From Zygnema cylindricum (lineage: Eukaryota; Streptophyta; Zygnematophyceae; Zygnematales; Zygnemataceae), in the NCBI GenBank assembly GCA_037447655.1, contig JBBHKE010000927.1:473139-537138 (forward strand): a stretch of 64,000 bases of DNA. The letters run 5' to 3'. The notes below the pieces were generated by a model, which saw only the letters and a program-made list of their open reading frames with translations, did not search any database and was not told where the DNA came from. A program made the position numbers and the translations under genes. Positions 27,640 to 38,300 of the stretch are shown here, piece by piece. Within the stretch, counting starts at the first letter, position 1; each line of letters starts with the position of its first letter.

Positions 27640-29545
27640 CCCTCCGTGCTTCTCTAGCCGCTTTCACCTTTTGCCTTTTCCTTTTGGTTTCAGATGATAA
27701 GCACATTATTGGACCTAAGGAACAAGTTGTGTCGGCATATAATTTTTTCAAAGAACGATTAGCCAAACTCAACCTTTCAGTGTAACCTTCGAAGTGTGTT
27801 ATTTGGTCCCCTAAAGATATTCCACTTTCCTTCACTCCCCCTCCTGGTTTTCAAACTCCTTCTCCCTCCGATTGGCATTCGTATGCTGGGTTGCCCCCTT
27901 GGTATGGATACTTTCGTGACACATTGACGATGCTTTATAGACAAATCTTGCCAAAGTGGACCACCTTCCTCACCATCCCGATCACCAAGTGGCTTTTACT
28001 ATGTTAACCAGGTGTTTCCCCCACCGCCCTTCTTACCTTACTCAAACATCCCCTCCCACTCCGACGTTTGTCTCCTCTCTCTTAGCCTTTGGTGATCGCC
28101 TCATGGATGTCCTCCACACTCTGCTATGTCGTGGGGCATTCGATCGTGAGTGTGGGGCATCGGCCCGCATTCAGGAATCCCTCTTGTCTTTACGGGGGGG
28201 GGGTTGGGTTTATTATCGACTACCCGTGTTGCTCCCGCTGCATATTTGGGAAGTTGGTGCCTTATTGCCTCCACTCTTATTTCTCGCTTCTTGGCCGGGG
28301 ACACCTCCGTTCTCTTCACCGTGGTCCCTTGGGTTGTGTTTGCCTTCCAACGGTTTCTATTGGATGCGTCACGTTCTCTTCCTCCTCATGCCCTAGTGGA
28401 TGTGCCCGTTTTTTCCACCCTTGTTACCAAATCCGTTGAGCGTGTCCAGGAACCGATTTCCAATCAGGTTGTTGCCGCCATTAAATCCGAGCTTCTCGAG
28501 GCGCTTCCCTCTGATTCTTCGCGTGCCCATCTTCTCTCTTGCGGTGGCCCTGATTTTAGGTTTTGGCTATTCGCTACACCTATTTTGTCCACTCTCTAAT
28601 TCTCACCTGCTCAGATTACTACCGCCCTTCTGTTTCGCATTGGCCTCCCCCATCCTCCTTTACTTGGCTCTCTTGTTTTTGCTTGTGGTCGTGTATTGGA
28701 GCCCGATGGTGTCCAATTGTTTGGTTGCTCCCATGGGGGAGAATTGATACAGGCGCACGACACTTTTCGTGACGCCGTTGCAACTATCGCTTCAGAGGGG
28801 GGCTTTTCGGTGCATCGCGAGGTTTCTCATATAATTCCCTCGCGCCGGATCGATGTTGTTTTGCTCGATGATGCCTGTCGCATCTTCGGTGATGTTGTTT
28901 TGGCGAACCCAACTTCGGCTACAGTTGTTAGTCACGCGGCTCGACATGTTGGGGTGGCAGCTCGTGATGCCGCTAAGGCGAAGGAGCGTGATTATGCCCA
29001 CTGGGACCCTATGGATGACTTTATTACGATGGCGGTCGAGATCTTTGGTTTTTTAGGTGTTGCGTTGGATGAGTTTCTCCCCACCTGTGCTCGACGTGCT
29101 TTCGAGCGACGAGGACCTGGGAGCCCTCCTCCTTCGGTGCCTACTTCTTTTTATCGTCAACGTGTATTTGTGGCTTTACAGCGAGAGTAGGCTTCTATTC
29201 TCCTTCGATCGGCTATGGCGTTTATGGATCGTTGACGTGTTCTGGAACTCCCTCAACGTGCTCCTCCGGGCTAGGGGGACTTACGAGGTTGCTTTTAGTA
29301 GATATTTAATAGAGTTGGGGTTGGGCTTGTAGTTTTGGTTTTGTTTGTTGCTATGCTTCTCATTTTGGGTTTGGCTGCTTTTATTCTACTTGCCATTTTT
29401 ATGTGTTCACATTGCTTTCTTTGTTTTTTATTGCCCTGCTTGTAGTTTTTCAGTTTTGGCCTTGCCACCCCTTTTGTACCCCCGGACTCGGATAGTTTAC
29501 CATCGTGCTTTTTAATTTATCCTGCCTCTTTACTTCTAGTAGATA
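27640..29545 (+). pseudogene. Degenerate retroelement-like reading region (C-terminal domain resembling RT-associated proteins)
   Basis: This stretch is clearly richer in GC than its surroundings and has coding-like composition on the plus strand in shifting frames (27,956-28,396; 28,400-28,750; 28,696-29,190). The best part reads a Cys-containing motif (ACGRVLEPDGVQLFGCSHGG) followed by HDTFRDAVATIASEGGFSVH, RRIDVVLLDDA, NPTSATVVSHAARHVGVAA and AVEIFGFLG. This order resembles the C-terminal module found after reverse transcriptase in some eukaryotic retroelement proteins (CxCG...LD..GDH..C, then R.D...RD, ...D...P.S, ...AVE.FG). No RT core was seen. The identification is by eye and uncertain; frames are broken, so it is inactive. 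Confidence 0.4.
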
Positions 29546-29549
29546 AAGT

Positions 29550-29945
29550 GTGGTCATAAAGTGTTAATTTTAAACAGGATTAAAAACAATCAGATCTATA
29601 GCACAGGACCGGGATAAGTGTACTTGCAAAACAGGTTCTCTTACTGTAGTATGGTCTAGTCTGAAAATCAGTTTCATCAGTTATAGGTTTTCTTAATAAT
29701 GCTCATCTCATTAATACCCTGTATTAGGAAAATGCTATCTTATGTCATTGGCTACGGTTTCCAAATGCCGACTGACTTCCCTCTATGTTTTCTAATGGGC
29801 CTCATCTTGTGGGGGTGGTCTGAATCCTTCTCTTTGGCATTGAATCTCAAATATTTTGTTAGAACTTGAGTTCGCCTTAAAAGTGTATTGTTGAGTTGAA
29901 ACTTCCTTCCGCCCTTTGAGAGTCTTGAAGCCTCGTGATGTCGTA
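29550..29945 (-). repeat. Duplicated block C, copy 2 (inverted)
   Basis: Reverse complement of 20,985-21,730 without the family F insertion. It joins directly to block B copy 2 at about 29,946. Confidence 0.8.
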
Positions 29946-31862
29946 AAGTATGTCACAAATATCATCAGTAACAAAACCCCTAGATCATATGATGCAGTGT
30001 CTCTCACACGCTTTCAGCTACATGAGTGGACATGTACACAGCAGCATCCCATAGTTGAATCCCTTGATTTAGAAAGAAGCGTTATTATACAAGCACGGAG
30101 GTTACCCTTGATCCAATACCTTATTACTTGTGTAGTTCCAGTGGACATGCACGTACATGCTCCAGCAACTACGACTTCGAGGGACAACTTACAATAAGCT
30201 TTATCAAAATGTTGCATATGACACACTAATTTGTGCACCTGTCTAGTTTGTACGGAGTCTTTCTAGAATTGTAAGTCGACCGCCTACACCAAATAGAAGA
30301 GCTTTCCTTTGAATAAATAACATCTCAGCTTACAGTCTTAAAGCTCTCAATTAGCTCATTAGAAAATGCTGCAAAGTACTCAATTCAAATTAGGACAGCC
30401 TGCCATAATTACTGAAGGAATACTGCTTTCCACATCCAGGTGTGCATTTTTACACAATTAATTTAAGCGATTTACTCTACTTCCATCCACACAATGAAGC
30501 TAATACTAACCGGGAATATCAGTTAACCTTGACCAGCTTTTTAAGCCGTTTTCCTTCTCAAACTAAAAAATGTTGCAAATACCATGCCAAAGCCCCTGAT
30601 GCACATTGAAAGACCATATCCTCAGATGTCAGAACGCAGCTTTCTCAATCACTAAACATTCACAAAACCTTTAAATAAAGTATCTGGTTGAACAAAGGTT
30701 CTTAGTGGTGTCAACAGGGTGTGCATGAACTCGTCTACCCTGAATTGGAAGAGCATCACAAAAGTGCTATAGCAGAAAAACTCTTCACATGGAATAAACA
30801 ATTAGAATCACTTACAAGTCATGAAAACATTCATCAATAGGTATTAATCAGTCTGATGATCCTTCAAATTAAAAGCAGCTTAATGAAGAACAGCATGTAA
30901 AACAGAAATTCATTCAGTGATTGGGGACTCTAAGGCTAAGTGCCAGGTAATTGACTTTCTCATTAGAAACTTTCAATACATTGCGGCCCTCGTCTGAGTT
31001 CAATCGTCACAGGAGGATAACGCGAATAGAGCAAACTACTAAATCTCTTTAAATTAATATGAAATCCTTCACAACCATGTCCAAGATCGAGTATGGACAT
31101 ACCAAACGTTTTGCAGAAGTCATAGAACAACTGCAGTTTGAAATGCAGAAACTAACATATAAGTCAAACAAGCGAGCAGTTACTTCGGACAAGGAAAAAA
31201 TGAACGCTTGAAGCAGAATTGCCAAGCTAAACTACCAGAGCCAGTAAGTCCGGACATGGGAAGGTCAACGGGTCACCATCAGCTGGCTCCTCGTACAATT
31301 CCGAAATCCAAATACCTGTTCCAGCCCATGAAAAGAATGTTTAAAAGCAAGAAAGGCACAGTTTACCTTCCTATTCAAATCTTTAGACACTGGACACTTA
31401 TGCCTAGCAGGGGGGGATGCCAAAGACAGGCAGAATAAAGGAAACAGAGGACAGAGGCAATAGCTTGAATATGTTTAAGGAGTTCAGATATCCTATACCA
31501 TCGTCATAACCTCTTGTCAAAAATGTCCATTCCGGATATCAGCGCCAACACTTTACAGAAGCCGCGAAATTATGGTAAAAGTGCCTACATTGTAAGCAGA
31601 CAAAATATGACATCCCACAAACAATATATGTGACATAGAAATTTATCCAGGCCCTGATAGTGCGACCTATGGCAAGACCTCGACAAAACCTTGCTCAGAC
31701 CTTGACAAGCTATTTTGGCCAATTGGCCAAGAAACCTGGAAACTTACAAGCCCGACCCAAAGTATTTTCTGAAAGTAGCAGTTGGAGAAATGGAGACACG
31801 CCTATTTAGAATAATTGATGCACTCACCTAGATTTTTGTTGTCTCCTTACTCCATATTGCTC
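29946..31862. repeat. Duplicated block B, copy 2: 3' flank of plastid L4 gene
   Basis: Downstream region of the intact L4 gene, duplicated at 21,740-23,632. It is AT-rich without convincing coding potential. The small open frames are not kept intact in both copies. It probably contains the L4 3' UTR next to 31,862. Confidence 0.8.
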
Positions 31863-32729
31863 CTAAGATGTCTCATCAGCCACCTGTTCTGCTGTCTCCG
31901 AGGCCTCTTCACCTTCTCCAACTATCTCCAAAGGTGCCTCGAATTCGAATTCCTCAAAATTCTCTGCTGGATATTGCTCACTGAGATACTCCAGGCCCGA
32001 TTTCGTTAGAAGAAGTTTATCAGCTCGAAGAATATCGTACACATTTAAAGTACGGGGTGTCATCAATTTGAGGGTGCTTATATTCCTGGCAGACAATTCC
32101 ACTGATTTACTCATAGATCTTGTGAACAGAAGAGAATAATCTGCCTTATAGTCCACGCCCCATCCAGCCAATGCAGTCACAAAATCTTTTGTCTTGGGGA
32201 CAGCGAATTTCTCATCCAAATCATCAATAACAACCATATTTACGCTCGCACTTTGCAAAGCTGTGCTAATAGCAAGCTGATTCTCCTTTCGATTGATCTT
32301 GATTGACCAATCCTTTGGTTTTGGTCCAAAAACGACTCCTCCACCTGGCTTCAAAGGTGTAGTCCTAGACCCTATCCTAGCTCTTCCGGTTCCCTTTTGC
32401 TTCATCGGCTTCCTTCCTCCTCCCCGGACTTCCGCCCTTGTCAAAGTGCTTGCTGTTCCTCTTCTTCTGTTCTGCATCTGCGTTACTACTCCTCTATGAA
32501 CCACAGCCATGGCTGTATCTGGCCTAGCAGTTTTTAAGTCCAGCACAGCCTCTCCAGCCTTCTCGCCTTCAAAAGTGAGAACAGGCACACTGGCAGCCAT
32601 AGAGACTCTTTGTTTTCCATGGCTAACCCGTCCAAGACTGCCATTATCCTGTCCAAAAAGGGAGGAACTTGCCACAGAAGCAGCAGAAGCGGAGACTCTC
32701 AAGCCCTGAAAAGCAGCGATGGACGCCAT
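31863..32729 (-). CDS. RPL4: Plastid large-subunit ribosomal protein L4 (uL4c), nuclear-encoded
   Basis: Uninterrupted 288-codon frame with no intron, ATG at 32,729 and TAG at 31,863-31,865. The N-terminus is rich in Ala, Ser and Val and low in acidic residues, as in a chloroplast transit peptide of about 45 residues. The bacterial-type L4 core follows: VLDLKTARPDTAMAVVHRGV, then the extended-loop signature RRRGTASTLTRAEVRGGGRK...QKGTGRARIGS..., and the GVVFGPKPKDW motif. The C-terminus ends in an acidic tail (EEASETAEQVADET) typical of plant plastid L4. The protein binds 23S rRNA and lines the peptide exit tunnel of the plastid ribosome. A truncated second copy of the 3' end lies at 23,633-23,796. 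Confidence 0.96.
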   Translation of the reverse strand: MASIAAFQGLRVSASAASVASSSLFGQDNGSLGRVSHGKQRVSMAASVPVLTFEGEKAGEAVLDLKTARPDTAMAVVHRGVVTQMQNRRRGTASTLTRAEVRGGGRKPMKQKGTGRARIGSRTTPLKPGGGVVFGPKPKDWSIKINRKENQLAISTALQSASVNMVVIDDLDEKFAVPKTKDFVTALAGWGVDYKADYSLLFTRSMSKSVELSARNISTLKLMTPRTLNVYDILRADKLLLTKSGLEYLSEQYPAENFEEFEFEAPLEIVGEGEEASETAEQVADETS

Positions 32730-32797
32730 AGTTATCTTTACAGGCGGTCTCTACTGCGTGTCTAAGTTCCTCCTGGCTTGGTTTTGTTTGGTTTGGT

Positions 32798-32806
32798 TTA
32801 GGGTTT
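32798..32806 (-). promoter_or_regulatory. Telo-box-like element upstream of plastid L4
   Basis: On the gene's strand this reads AAACCCTAA, about 70 bp upstream of the ATG. This motif is common in promoters of plant ribosomal-protein and translation genes. One copy only, so function is inferred. Confidence 0.45.
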
Positions 32807-33126
32807 CAGTTCCCAAAAGACCTTGATGATTCAGTTCGTGCCTTCTTACCGATGGCCTATTAGGTCTTGAGGGTGAACGCCTGTCGCTATGGCTACCAAA
32901 GGAGCAATGTCCAAGCCTATCCGCATCCGACGGACAATAATGTGCAACGTGTCGTTAGAGGAAACTTGAAACCGTCGGATGTTCCAGATTCACAAAATAC
33001 TACTCAGGGTTGACGGCAAAGTTTAAAAGTGAGAAAGAAGTTATAATCCGTACAGCGTCGAACTTCAAAGTCCAGCTTGTACCATCGAGATGTACGGTAA
33101 ACTCTTGGTACAGGTAAGGTTCGTTA

Positions 33127-33666
33127 CACCGTGAATCGTTATTAGCGTATAGAAATTATTAGTGTATAGAAGAAAATTTACCGTAATTGATGCTAATTAA
33201 GAATTTGATTTTTTTCAAAAAAAAGGTGTATTCTAATTTCGGCGTTTATGCTAATTTGGGAACAGCAAAAATGGAATATTTGCCGTACGATTATACACAT
33301 TAAAATATGTATCCAAACAATATATTATAAATCGTACATCGTCACTAATTTACAATATCCGTACATACTATACTAATTTACGTGTCAGACTAATCCCGTT
33401 ATTTTAGCGCACGTTCTTATGCGTGCACGTCTGATTTAATTCATTTTTTGTAAATTTTCACTTGAAAAAGTACATTTATGTACGGTCTTTTTCGACCGTA
33501 CACCATACTATTTATATTTTAATGTGCTTTCGGGCTTTACGCTATTTTGTATGGCACCTTTATTAACGTTAAGGAAAAATTAGAATCATGTATCCTATTT
33601 GAAAATAAAAATCAAAATTTTAAGAACCCAAATTAGTGACTTTGACACTAATAACGATTCGCGGTG
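33127..33666. mobile_element. Mariner/Stowaway-like MITE, family M (540 bp)
   Basis: TA|CACCGTGAATCGTTATTAGCG at the left and ACTAATAACGATTCGCGGTG|TA at the right: long perfect or near-perfect termini with TA flanks. AT-rich, non-coding interior. Confidence 0.9.
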
Positions 33667-33958
33667 TACAATCTGTGATGGCTACACCGTTGATAGTTAT
33701 TAGCGTTTAGATATTAGGGCACTTTCCCGTGTAACCGAAACTTTAATCTTGTAACTTTGTTTAAAGCGAAGATTCTCCGTATAGCTTTAATAGCATTCCG
33801 CAAATAACTTGTTACTTCAAAAAGTGACAAGCGTAGAAATGTAACTAAACATGTGACAAATAAACGGTAGACAAGATGTTGCGAAACTTCCACTCGGCTT
33901 CAATTTCAGACGTACACCCGCACGCTGAACAATTTTTGTCACTTCGAAATGTTTGTGC

Positions 33959-34264
33959 CATAGTTCAAAAGTAGGTGAAAGTAGGCCCATACAATATGCC
34001 TATTGTATGCAAAACATACAATATGACCTTAAGGCCCATATTGTATTCGGATCTATTCAGACTAATTAAAACATTCAGACCAAATATTGGACCAATTAAA
34101 ACATTCAGACCAAAAAAAATTATTCACACCGTCAGATTCGGACGATCGGACGGTCCCTGATCAGAGTAGCAATCTAAGAAGATCACATGAAAAGCCCATA
34201 ACACAACTTACGGTAAAGGCGCCGACCAAAGGCTTACCATAAAAACGCCTACTTTTGAACTATG
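33959..34264. mobile_element. hAT-like MITE, family F (306 bp)
   Basis: CATAGTTCAAAAGTAGG at the left and CCTACTTTTGAACTATG at the right. The 8-bp flanks are gtttgtgc (33951-33958) and gtttgtac (34265-34272), 7 of 8 identical. Same length and interior as the copy at 21,381-21,686. Confidence 0.9.
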
Positions 34265-34272
34265 GTTTGTAC

Positions 34273-35936
34273 GCCACATTGTCGACGTGGAGGCATTGCA
34301 AATGTTTAGGGTTTGTGACATTATGAAGTCACGCACGTCACGCTCAACTATGACAGCACTGACGTCACAAATTCTAAAACTTTCCGCCATGGTTTCCCGA
34401 TTGTATTTTTTGGTCTTTACTTACTCTACTTGCCATCAAAATACACCCAAATATAGTCAAAAAAAAATATTTTCAGAGATTTTTCATTTGATGCCCTCAC
34501 ATGGGAAAATGCCTTTAGTGTTAATAGATAATTAGTGTTATTAATAATAGTCTGGGTTTTGCAACATTTAAAAACAAAAAAAATTCTAATTTATCCATAA
34601 CGTTGATTTAGGTACACCGGATCTGCCGTAATTATCTGTACAGTAAAATAAGTAAAAGTTCAAAATATGACAATCTGTACAGCGTCGCGTCCTTTTACTA
34701 TGATTAATCCATAATTATAATTTTGGTTTCCGGGTTAATAATTAGTATGTCGTTCATAACAAACAGGAGTATATTATAACGCACTTTTGTACGCAACCTA
34801 CATAAGTTAACTACATTTTTCGTACGATTTTCCGTAACAAAGTACATTTTTGTATAAACAAACACCTTCCGCATACGACACTATTTAGAAAATGCGTACG
34901 TCATAATCGCTAACGCTATTTTACAATAACCGTAATTAACGTCAAGGAAAAAATTGATTTGCCAATTTTATTTCAAGTTTTGAGGTCAAAATTTGGGGAT
35001 GCCGATATAGATTACATGTGGCTAATAACGCTTCACGGTGTACACTACACAGTTAATCTCTATTAGTGTTAACAACACGACATCGGAGCCCTTGGATCAC
35101 GACCATCAAACCTAAAATATAATAGAAAATACATTTTTTTTCTCAAAGCGTATTAACGCTAAAAGCGATTCACTGTGTACTGTACATTACAGTGATGTAC
35201 CCTACACCTTAAATCGTTATTAGCGTTATGAACGCTATATCAACGCCCCCAATTTTGTAGGGTTTTACCTGAAATAAAGTTAATAACACAATTTTTATTT
35301 GACGTTAATCAAGGTTATGGTGAATTAGCATTAATAATTATAATTTATGATTTTATTGAATAATCTAGTGTACGAACGTGTAGTTACATACAAAATGGTA
35401 CTTTGTTGAGTGATTCACTGTGTACTGTACATTACAGTGATTTACCCTACACCCTAAATCGTTATTAGCGTTATGAACGCTATATCAGCGCCCCCAATTT
35501 TGTAGGGTTTTACCTGAAATAAAGTTAATAACACAATTTTTATTTGACGTTAATTAAGGTTATGGTGAATTAGCATTAATAATTATAATTTATGATTTTA
35601 TTGAATAATCTAGTGTACGAACGTGTAGTTACATACAAAATGGTACTTTGTTAAGTGAAAAAGTACAAAATATGGATTAAAATAATCGCGATCACGAGCA
35701 AACTGCGCTCATAATAAAAGGCATAATGAGATTGTCCTTATTTTAGTGTAAAGATATTGATCGTATATAAATTATACCGAGAGAAAACCCAAATTAGAGT
35801 TATGAACGTTATAGAGTAAATTTTTATTTTTGAAATCTAAAAAAATCTAAATTAGCGTAAATTACGCTAATTAATTTATAACACGAATAATCTTTTAACG
35901 CCATTAACCATTAAAGGCGTACTGTACACCGCCAAT
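34273..35936. repeat. Pile-up of family M MITE fragments, no gene
   Basis: Terminal motifs of family M occur repeatedly, both left type (cacct/ctaaatcgttattagcgtta) and right type (aacgcttcacggtgta, aagcgattcactgtgta). They overlap so that individual element limits are unclear. No coding signal. Confidence 0.6.
35167..35656. repeat. 245-bp tandem duplication
   Basis: The block gattcactgtgtactgtac...ctttgttgag/aagtg at 35,167-35,411 is repeated directly at 35,412-35,656 with only a few substitutions. The unit includes a family M terminus. Confidence 0.92.
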
Positions 35937-36274
35937 TGCTATTTGGGTAAAGGAGCAAATAACGTAAAAAAACAATAGTGTTATTAACGCTAATTTGGAA
36001 AAAAAAAACATTATATATACTAATTAATCACTAACTCTAATTTGGGTTTTTTCGAAAAATAAATGCCCGTCGTATTGATGTGAACATCAATATATGTATC
36101 CGTACAAAATCTGACATTTCGCACGCTAAAATATGAATATTCAAGTTTGCGTCTCTTTTCCCAGTACGCATTCACATACGTGCGCAATTACACTAAATGA
36201 GTTTTTGTAAATTTTTATTTCAAAAAATACATGTTGGTATACAAAAAAAATGTCCATACACCATACTTTATGCA

Positions 36275-37293
36275 TGTTGAATATAACTAAAGGTTTTAAT
36301 AGTATTTTCTAGGTCTAAATTAGATAAAAAAGAATGACAAAGCGTAGGCAGTCTGCCTCCACCTTCTCTGTCCATCCCCCATACTTGTTTTAGTCACTGA
36401 AGGAGAGAGAGATAGTAGTGGAGCCATGGCTGCCTCAGCTTCACCAATGCAGGACTGAAGAGTGACCTAAGTCACTCTCAATAAAATGGTTAAGTTCGGA
36501 AGGACTCGAACCACCGACCGCTAGAGCATGGTGTAGCCGTTCGCTCTAACCAGTCTGTCGTAGTAGTTCGCTAGGGTATATAGGGTTTGACATATACATA
36601 AACAATGTTAGGATTATAATTCCGATTAACAGAAATGTAAACATAGATACATAGAACAAGTTAAATACAATGAGGATAAGATTAAGCACGAAACAAATTA
36701 GTAAGATGTTTTTTTATCAACAGTTGAGATGAGATACTAAAATCTCTCCGACGGCGCACATTATCGCCGAGATCCCGGAATGGTCACTTTGGCATTTTGT
36801 GACGTGGCATGACCTGGCCCCACGTGGAGGGATAACATTCGGTCGCGAGAATTCCGAGGAACGTGCGGACGACTGAAAAGTGGACACGCGTCAGCTTAAT
36901 GGCCTTATCGTATAGAGGTCGTATAGAAAGTACACCGGCACTAGTACTTTATGGTATGGTACAGTGTTCTGATTGGTTCGTACAGTCAATAGATAGGGGT
37001 TGTGAGAGGGAACTAGGAAAACTAGACTTAGGAAAAATCAGGTAGATAGTCCTCTCTCTCTTACAAAGTTTGTATAAATTGGCATCTTTGCCACCCTATA
37101 ACTTATCGCCTGGTTGGGCATTTTTAGAGATTCTTTTTCCTACGGACTCAAGGGAGTTTAGGCTGCATAGGGGTACAATCAAATTGTATGCTTATCTTCT
37201 TGGGTAGCAGTGATTGCCATTGAAAGTGGGTTAGTTGATAATTATCTAGAGGCTTCCTGAATTTTGTAGTCCAATGGAGGACACGGAATTGCA
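36275..37293 (+). repeat. 5' LTR of the copia element
   Basis: Starts TGTTGAATATAAC and ends GGAATTGCA. The gag ATG (37,274) is inside the LTR, 20 bases before its end. A tRNA-like module lies on the opposite strand at about 36,500-36,555, with a B-box GGTTCGAGTCC (36,512-36,502) and an A-box-like CTGGTTAGAGC (36,553-36,543). Confidence 0.92.
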
Positions 37294-38300
37294 GGTTTTG
37301 TGCCTACCCTCTAAGGTGCCCATTTTCAATCGATCAAGGTATTGGGAAACCATGATGACAGGAGCTTTGTGTGAAAAACGATATAAGGGAATTGTTAGTG
37401 GACAAGTTAAACGACCACCTCAGGAAACACCACCAGGATTTGGTGGAATAAGGTTTTTTGTAGCAACATCTGCTGCAGCAGAGGAGGCACATGATGAGGA
37501 CAGCAGTGTGTCCGAAAAGAGGAAACAAAAGGAGACACCTTTTACTCCTATCGCTCCTATTCCTATGACACCCGGAGCGGCGATCGTGAAGACCGTGGAG
37601 ACCGACACTCAAATGTGGGAAGACACCACCGTGGCTGCTAAGAACTTCATTCTGAGACACCTCACACAAGTTTTGGCAACTCCCCACCTTCACGTTTACA
37701 AGGCGGAGGAGTTGTGGGTGAGTTTGATAGAGATCTATAGAGATGGTGTAATTCAGGAGCTCCAGTTGGCAGAGCAAAAGTTGGGAAATTATACTTACTA
37801 GGGGGGAAAGATGTTGGACTACTGTAATGATCTTTCTTGTTTGTATATGGAGATGGAGAGTGTCAGAAAGACAGGTACAATGAAGATGAAGGTTATCACT
37901 CTCATCATGAAGTTACCCGACGTGAATGAGAATATAGTGTATAGTGTACAGGAAATGACTGATAGTTCTTGCAAGTCGAATATAGTGGTCCGCATGATAC
38001 TTGTGCAGGAGAACACGATTGAAATCAGGAGAGGAGGAAAGAGCGTTCAAGCTCTAACCGCCGGAGAGGAAAGAGCGTTCAAGCTCTAACCGCCGGAGGG
38101 GACAAGTGGAAAACAGACCCGAAAAAACCATACATAGGAGAAAGAGTTCAACCTGGAGGACCAAGGCCCCCAAAGAGCCTATGTCATTATTGCAAAACGC
38201 CGGGACACTTTATTGCAGATTGTGTCAAGCTATCAGAGCAAAGGCTCCAAGAGAACCATGGAGGGGGTTCTTCCGGAGGGAGGAAAAGGCACTTTTGGTC
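37274..38300 (+). pseudogene. copia gag with zinc knuckle, disrupted
   Basis: Gag begins MEDTELQVL at the ATG within the LTR and aligns along its length with the gag at 47,723-48,697 (for example PSKVPIF, PPGFGG, EFCND/DYCND, LVQENTIEIRRG). It is cut by a TAG at 37,799-37,801. A 32-bp tandem duplication (38,036-38,067 / 38,068-38,099) then shifts the frame. The frame shift of 32 explains why the CCHC zinc knuckle (CHYCKTPGHFIADC at 38,182 onward) sits in a different frame. Confidence 0.85.
37294..37308 (+). promoter_or_regulatory. Degenerate primer-binding site (half-tRNA-iMet type)
   Basis: GGTTTTGTGCCTACC directly follows the LTR. It differs at three positions from GGTTATGGGCCCACC, the complement of the plant initiator tRNA-Met anticodon arm, which is exact in the related element at 48,663-48,677. 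Confidence 0.6.

Noticed and set aside
36484-36560. A true tRNA gene in the LTR
   Set aside because: A- and B-box-like segments are present, but a full cloverleaf with acceptor stem was not found, and the sequence repeats in every LTR.
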